64,000 nt of DNA from Pseudogymnoascus destructans (Eukaryota; Ascomycota; Leotiomycetes; Thelebolales; Thelebolaceae): positions 744,001 to 808,000 of the forward strand of contig NW_020167526.1 in the NCBI RefSeq assembly GCF_001641265.1, in the 5' to 3' direction. A model generated the notes under the pieces. It did no database searches and had not been told where the DNA came from. It saw nothing but the letters and a program-made list of their open reading frames with translations. The position numbers and the translations under genes are program-made. Below are positions 60,679 to 64,000 of this stretch, in pieces; the stretch's first letter is position 1; the number at the start of each line of letters is the position of its first letter.

Positions 60679-61089
60679 ATGGGTGAAGCTCAAGATATTT
60701 CGCCAAGCGAGCCAGCAATTCACCCAGAACACAACACCCACCCAAATTTGGGTTTTCCTCCCTCAACCTTTCTGTTATTATGTGACAAGCCACTCACGGG
60801 TGGACTGGTAAGTGAACCACTCCTCTTATATTATAGTAATACTTATAGTAACACCTTGTCAGGGCAATATGGATGACGAGCCCTATGAAGATGTGGACCC
60901 TGTGACTTCAAGTTCAGATTCTGAAACGGCACAAGACGGTACTAGGGGTCCTAAGTTCATGGGTCGCCGTCGCCTTCCAACTACACCAACGCGCTCTAGC
61001 CAGCGTCAACCACAACTTCAATCACCTCCTCCAACCCAGCCTAAGGCTTCCCGAGGCCCAATCCCAACTCTTGCACCAGGCCAAGTACT
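60679..61089 (+). pseudogene. Gene Y: 5' part of an unclassified gene, cut by Gypsy-2
   Basis: ATG 60679 opens MGEAQDISPSEPAIHPEHNT and continues to CDKPLTGGL at an intron (60808-60862, GTAAGTGAAC..CTTGTCAG). Exon 2 continues in frame with GNMDDEPYEDVDPVTSSSDS, RGPKFMGRRRLPTTPTRSSQ and TLAPGQVL, a disordered, Ser/Pro/Thr-rich stretch. The 3' LTR of Gypsy-2 then begins at 61090 and the remainder must lie beyond that element. It is divergent from gene X across the minisatellite, and its intron carries the same TATAGTAAT motif as the introns of gene X and the hAT relic. Family unknown. Confidence 0.45.
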
Positions 61090-61564
61090 TGTAACGCTGA
61101 CTTCTAAATGATAGAAGACACAGAGGTTCTCTTGCGTAAAGGTTTACTTATCAGAGGAGGCAGGGGATCAGACACAAAGGCTTCAAGTAACACGTTACTA
61201 GTATATAACAAATACTGTATTGAGTTGAGCACGAAGCTCCTATCTAAGGAAATACTATCTACTTATATAGTGGCGTCGTGCCTAGTGGACTCTTGGGAAC
61301 TCACTCGAGTCCTCGGAGTCCTGGACTCTTAGGACTCTTCTCATCATCCTGCGAGTCCATCACGTGCCTAGTGGACTCCTGGGAACTCACTCGAGTCCTC
61401 GGAGTCCTGGACTCTTAGGACTCTTCTCATCATCCTGCGAGTCCATCACGTGATACTTTCGGAACTACTATTCCCCGCTGCCCCTCCAGGTACCAGGGCC
61501 GGTCTCATGCGACCTCCCTCCTTCCTGTCCTGTAGTTGGCCAGCCTTCTTGTTCCGTCGTAACA
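61090..61564 (-). repeat. Gypsy-2 3' LTR (LTR-A, 475 bp)
   Basis: Exactly 475 bp, ends TGTAAC...GTAACA. Contains the internal tandem duplication of about 87 bp. On the minus strand it is immediately preceded by a polypurine tract, which fixes it as the 3' LTR. Confidence 0.92.
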
Positions 61565-61580
61565 CTCGCTCCCTTCCCCT
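61565..61580 (-). promoter_or_regulatory. Polypurine tract of Gypsy-2 (plus-strand primer site)
   Basis: On the minus strand AGGGGAAGGGAGCGAG directly abuts the LTR start (TGTTACGACGG). This is the expected primer site for second-strand synthesis in LTR retrotransposons. Confidence 0.8.
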
Positions 61581-61660
61581 GGGCATTCGTCTCGAATCCT
61601 ATAAGTACGTCCATGTCCCCGGGACTCTGCTGCTCCTCAGCGAGTCCTTCAACATGCAAC

Positions 61661-62227
61661 ATGCCTACTGACACTGCCCGCAAACTCCAGGAACGCAACG
61701 ATCTTGTCCGTCGAATAAAGAACCACGGATACGAACTACCCGAAATGGATTCTTGCTCGAACTGCGTGAGGCGAAACATTACTTGCGTGTCGTCTCCAAA
61801 TGATTCACGGCGGTGCGCCGAGTGCGTTCGTCGCAACTTGAAAGAAAAGTGTGACTGTATGGGTCCTGAGCATCCCGACTGGGTGAAGCTCGAACGGGAG
61901 GAGGATCGCCTGGATCGCGAAGAGGAAGAAACCCTTTCGAAGTTACTTCGTCTGCGGAAGCAGAAACGCCTCATCCGAACCCGTGGTAAAGATATGCTCC
62001 GGCGAGGTTTGAAAACCCTCGACGAGCTTGATGCGGCAGAGGAGGCCGAACGTGTGGCTGCTGAGAAGCGTGACGCTGTTGAGGCTGAGGAACAGGCAGT
62101 TAGCGCTGCCTCCTCGTCTGTGACCGGGACCCTCGCTTCCTCCGATCCACTGGCCTACTCCCCTGCATCTTGGGATCAATGGCTGGTGGATGGCGGCGTC
62201 GATATTCCTCCAGCAGTTCTTTGCTGA
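61661..62227 (+). CDS. Antisense accessory ORF of Gypsy-2: Zn2Cys6-like motif plus coiled coil
   Basis: This 188-residue frame lies inside Gypsy-2, on the strand opposite to pol, between the pol stop and the polypurine tract. Its 3' 128 bp overlap the pol C-terminus. It reads MPTDTARKLQERNDLVRRIK.., then CSNCVRRNITC and CAECVRRNLKEKC. The cysteine spacing C-x2-C-x6-C-x9-C-x2-C-x8-C falls within the Gal4-type binuclear zinc cluster pattern. It is followed by a long charged coiled coil (LEREEDRLDREEEETLSKLLRLRKQKR..AAEEAERVAAEKR) and a Ser/Pro tail. A TATAAG box (about 61601) lies 60 bp upstream, so a separate promoter is plausible. An in-frame ATG at 61613 would add 16 residues. It could be a DNA- or RNA-binding accessory protein; function is not known. 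Confidence 0.7.
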   Translation: MPTDTARKLQERNDLVRRIKNHGYELPEMDSCSNCVRRNITCVSSPNDSRRCAECVRRNLKEKCDCMGPEHPDWVKLEREEDRLDREEEETLSKLLRLRKQKRLIRTRGKDMLRRGLKTLDELDAAEEAERVAAEKRDAVEAEEQAVSAASSSVTGTLASSDPLAYSPASWDQWLVDGGVDIPPAVLC

Positions 62228-64000
62228 TGTTCCTTGTTGGTTCCCACGAATTATCCGTAGGTTCGTAATTTTCCCATTTTATCAAAAACTCTTCTCGACG
62301 TCCTACTAACCTTCTGTCTAGGATCGCTTCGACCTCATATTCGATTATCTCATTCTCGGGTTGGAGTTCGGTGTCGGTCGCAATTGGGGTATTTCCTCTT
62401 GCTGGTTCCAGTAGTGAGACATGAAATACCGGGTGTAGTCTAGACTTCCTGGGTAGCTGCAGTCTGTAATTAACTGAGCTGACTTTGTTCAATATTTTGA
62501 ATGGTCCCAATTTCTTGAAGTCCAACTTTGTGCTTGGTCGTTTCGTTTTGATATGTTTCCGGAGTAGGTATACTTTATCCCCCTCCTTGAAGGCAGGTTC
62601 CATACTGCGCTTCTTGTTTGCGTATGCGGCGGATCGTTCATTTAAGAATTGGATGTCCGTCGCAAGTTGTTCGTGGAACGATTTCAGTTGTTCCACCACG
62701 ATCAGGGCTTGTTCAGCTCGTGATTCATCCGGTCTTGGTTGCCTATATGCTTCTGGCTGGTAGCCATAATTGGCAAAGAACGGTGAGACTTTCGTTGCTT
62801 CTGTCATCGCGCTGTTATATGCAAACTGTGCGATGGGTAAGATCTGAACCCAGTTATCCTGTTGATGATTGACATAGCTTCGCAGGTACTGTTCAAGGGT
62901 CTGATTTAATCTTTCTGTTTGGCCGTCTGTCTGGGGATGAAAAGCTGTTGATAGCTTATGATTTGTTCCCAGTAGCGCCATCAATGATTTCCAGAATTTC
63001 GAAGTAAAGAGCTTGTCTCTATCTGAGATGATTTCTTCTGGCATCCCATGATCGGCTAATATGACTCGAATGAAGGTATATGCGAGCGCCTCGGCGTCGC
63101 TAGCTTCTAGATATGGTATAAACTTCCCATATTTCGTGAGTCTTTCCGTGATGACGAGGATAGAGTCGTATTCTATTCCTGTTAACGGGTCCTTGGAGGG
63201 TGGAAGCTTGACGATGAAGTCCAAAGCTATTGATTTCCACGCTCCTTTTGGTACTGGTGTCGACTTGAGTTGTCCGTATGGCAGATGCCTATTGGATTTT
63301 GACTTGCTGCAAATGTCGCACTCTCTTACCACTGTCTCTACCTGCTTCCTCATACCTGGGAAGTAGTAGTGTCGAGTGATTCGTTCGAAGGTTCGTGTTA
63401 CTCCCTGATGACCGTGTGCTGGTAACGAGTGTTGTTCTTGCACCAGCGGGCGTCTCATTTGACTTGGGACATACACTAACCCTTTGTATCGAATCAATCC
63501 TTGTTCGTCGATGGTGAAGTCGCCTTCGACTTTGGACAAGACTCGCTTGGCGCATTCGTCTGTTGCGTAAGCTTTCTTGAGTCTTTCCTCGAGTTCTGTA
63601 TCTTCGATGACTGAGATCGTCGCTAGTAACTCGTTGTACTGTATTCCTGCATCTGTTTTCTTCAGAATTGCTCTAGGTCTTTCTTCCTTTGGGCCGGCGT
63701 AGTCGGTCCGTCTGCTGAGAGCGTCTGCTCTTGCATTCTCGGAGCCCTTGCGATAGGTTATCGTGAAGTTGTAGGCTGCGAGGGTTTCTGCCCAGCGGAC
63801 TTGTCTGCGGTTTAAAACCTTGGTCGTGGTGAAGTATATGAGGTTCTTGTGATCCGTCCATACCTGCACAGGGTAGGTGGATCCCTCAAGATATACTCGC
63901 CACTGCTCAAAGGCAACGACAATAGCCAGTAGCTCCTTGTCGTGGATGTCGTAATTGAGTTCCGCGGGTGACAGTTTCCTAGAGTAGTACGCGATTGGTT
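62100..64000 (-). CDS. pol: Gypsy-2 pol: RNase H, integrase, chromodomain (5' part outside window)
   Basis: Open from the window edge to the stop at 62100. RNase H end: VQVWTDHKNLIYF..YRKGSENARADALSRR. Integrase: H2C2 zinc finger (HGHQGVTRTFERITRHYYFPGM..CDICSKSK), then the rve core with SIALDFIVKLP (Asp), IISDRDKLF (Asp) and TDGQTERLNQTLEQ (Glu). Next come a GPY/F-like module (VYLLRKHIKTKRPSTKLDFKKLGPF) and LHPVFHVSLLEP, and a chromodomain (YEVEAILDRRLVGRREEFLIKWENYEPTDNSWEP). A basic tail (RPVDRRKRGSRSQTRRQR) ends the protein. Chromodomain integrases of this type direct insertion toward particular chromatin. No lesion is visible. The tail overlaps the antisense ORF. Confidence 0.9.
   Translation of the reverse strand, partial: PIAYYSRKLSPAELNYDIHDKELLAIVVAFEQWRVYLEGSTYPVQVWTDHKNLIYFTTTKVLNRRQVRWAETLAAYNFTITYRKGSENARADALSRRTDYAGPKEERPRAILKKTDAGIQYNELLATISVIEDTELEERLKKAYATDECAKRVLSKVEGDFTIDEQGLIRYKGLVYVPSQMRRPLVQEQHSLPAHGHQGVTRTFERITRHYYFPGMRKQVETVVRECDICSKSKSNRHLPYGQLKSTPVPKGAWKSIALDFIVKLPPSKDPLTGIEYDSILVITERLTKYGKFIPYLEASDAEALAYTFIRVILADHGMPEEIISDRDKLFTSKFWKSLMALLGTNHKLSTAFHPQTDGQTERLNQTLEQYLRSYVNHQQDNWVQILPIAQFAYNSAMTEATKVSPFFANYGYQPEAYRQPRPDESRAEQALIVVEQLKSFHEQLATDIQFLNERSAAYANKKRSMEPAFKEGDKVYLLRKHIKTKRPSTKLDFKKLGPFKILNKVSSVNYRLQLPRKSRLHPVFHVSLLEPARGNTPIATDTELQPENEIIEYEVEAILDRRLVGRREEFLIKWENYEPTDNSWEPTRNISKELLEEYRRRHPPAIDPKMQGSRPVDRRKRGSRSQTRRQR

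Larger units (their letters stand above)
61090..64000 (-). mobile_element. Ty3/Gypsy retrotransposon Gypsy-2 (3' end; continues past window)
   Basis: On the minus strand: RNase H, integrase and chromodomain of pol, then an antisense ORF, a polypurine tract and the 3' LTR. All visible coding parts are open. Its LTR is the same 475-bp LTR-A found as three solo copies, so it represents the source family. The 5' LTR and gag are beyond 64000, so the target duplication cannot be checked. Confidence 0.9.

Noticed and set aside
60162..60686. Several repeated open frames with SRSRKLGMVAEAQ-type repeats
   Set aside because: These are translations of the 91-bp minisatellite in a non-coding spacer. There is no conserved start and several overlapping copies exist.
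1..64000. Starship-type giant element
   Set aside because: No DUF3435-type tyrosine recombinase or other captain-like gene is visible, and the visible insertions are explained by ordinary transposons.

Overview
The window reads as filamentous ascomycete (Pezizomycotina) nuclear DNA. Host genes have short GT..AG introns of about 45-60 bp. Host families are fungal: a SAT4/rhodopsin-like seven-helix protein, a Dal5-like MFS permease, an NRPS-like A-T-R-SDR reductase, an MDR oxidoreductase and a bicovalent-FAD oxidase. Most other DNA is transposable elements, many nested, so this looks like an accessory or subtelomeric-type repeat-rich region. No rRNA, tRNA or CRISPR array was seen.

Layout. 1-4.1 kb: three pogo/Fot-like elements side by side, two with open transposases. 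4.3-8.6 kb: a decayed minus-strand Ty3/Gypsy element (Gypsy-1) split by a solo LTR. 8.6-12.8 kb: relics of another Gypsy and of two pogo-type elements, plus LTRs of a 936-bp family (LTR-B). 13.3-25.1 kb: the host-gene oasis, holding the SAT4-like protein (-), MFS permease (+), a probable glycine betaine reductase (-) and, divergent from it, an MDR oxidoreductase (+). 25.8-30.6 kb: a third pogo copy, nested LTR-B copies and a decayed Harbinger-type accessory gene. 31.2-33.5 kb: a PIF/Harbinger-like two-gene unit. 34.4 kb: a bZIP-like gene. 35.5-38.3 kb: a complete MULE with a 9-bp target duplication, broken by a 475-bp solo LTR. 38.5-42.2 kb: gene and LINE relics. 43.3-46.4 kb: a broken pogo copy and a mariner-like relic. 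46.4-48.1 kb: an FAD oxidase whose last codons lie in the mariner terminal repeat. 48.7-50 kb: a pogo relic and a hypothetical ORF. 50.2-52.5 kb: a Ginger-like DNA transposon with an intact integrase-type transposase and a CXC domain. 52.5-54.4 kb: an intact pogo copy. 54.4-57.3 kb: a decayed hAT transposase. 57.6-61.1 kb: a divergent pair of unclassified genes, both disrupted by LTR elements. 61.1-64 kb: the 3' end of a well-preserved Gypsy element (Gypsy-2), which carries an extra antisense ORF with Zn2Cys6-like cysteine spacing.

Insertion history can be read from target duplications. A 475-bp LTR family (LTR-A) occurs four times at identical length: three solo copies with perfect 5-bp duplications (in Gypsy-1, in the MULE and in an LTR-B), and once as the 3' LTR of Gypsy-2. 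This points to recent Gypsy-2-family activity. Several premature stops are CGA to TGA changes, consistent with C-to-T decay at CpG.

Functionally, the clearest host unit is the divergent pair at 19.1-25.1 kb. The A-T-R-SDR protein has the domain order of fungal glycine betaine reductase (betaine to choline). The role of its MDR neighbour is unknown.
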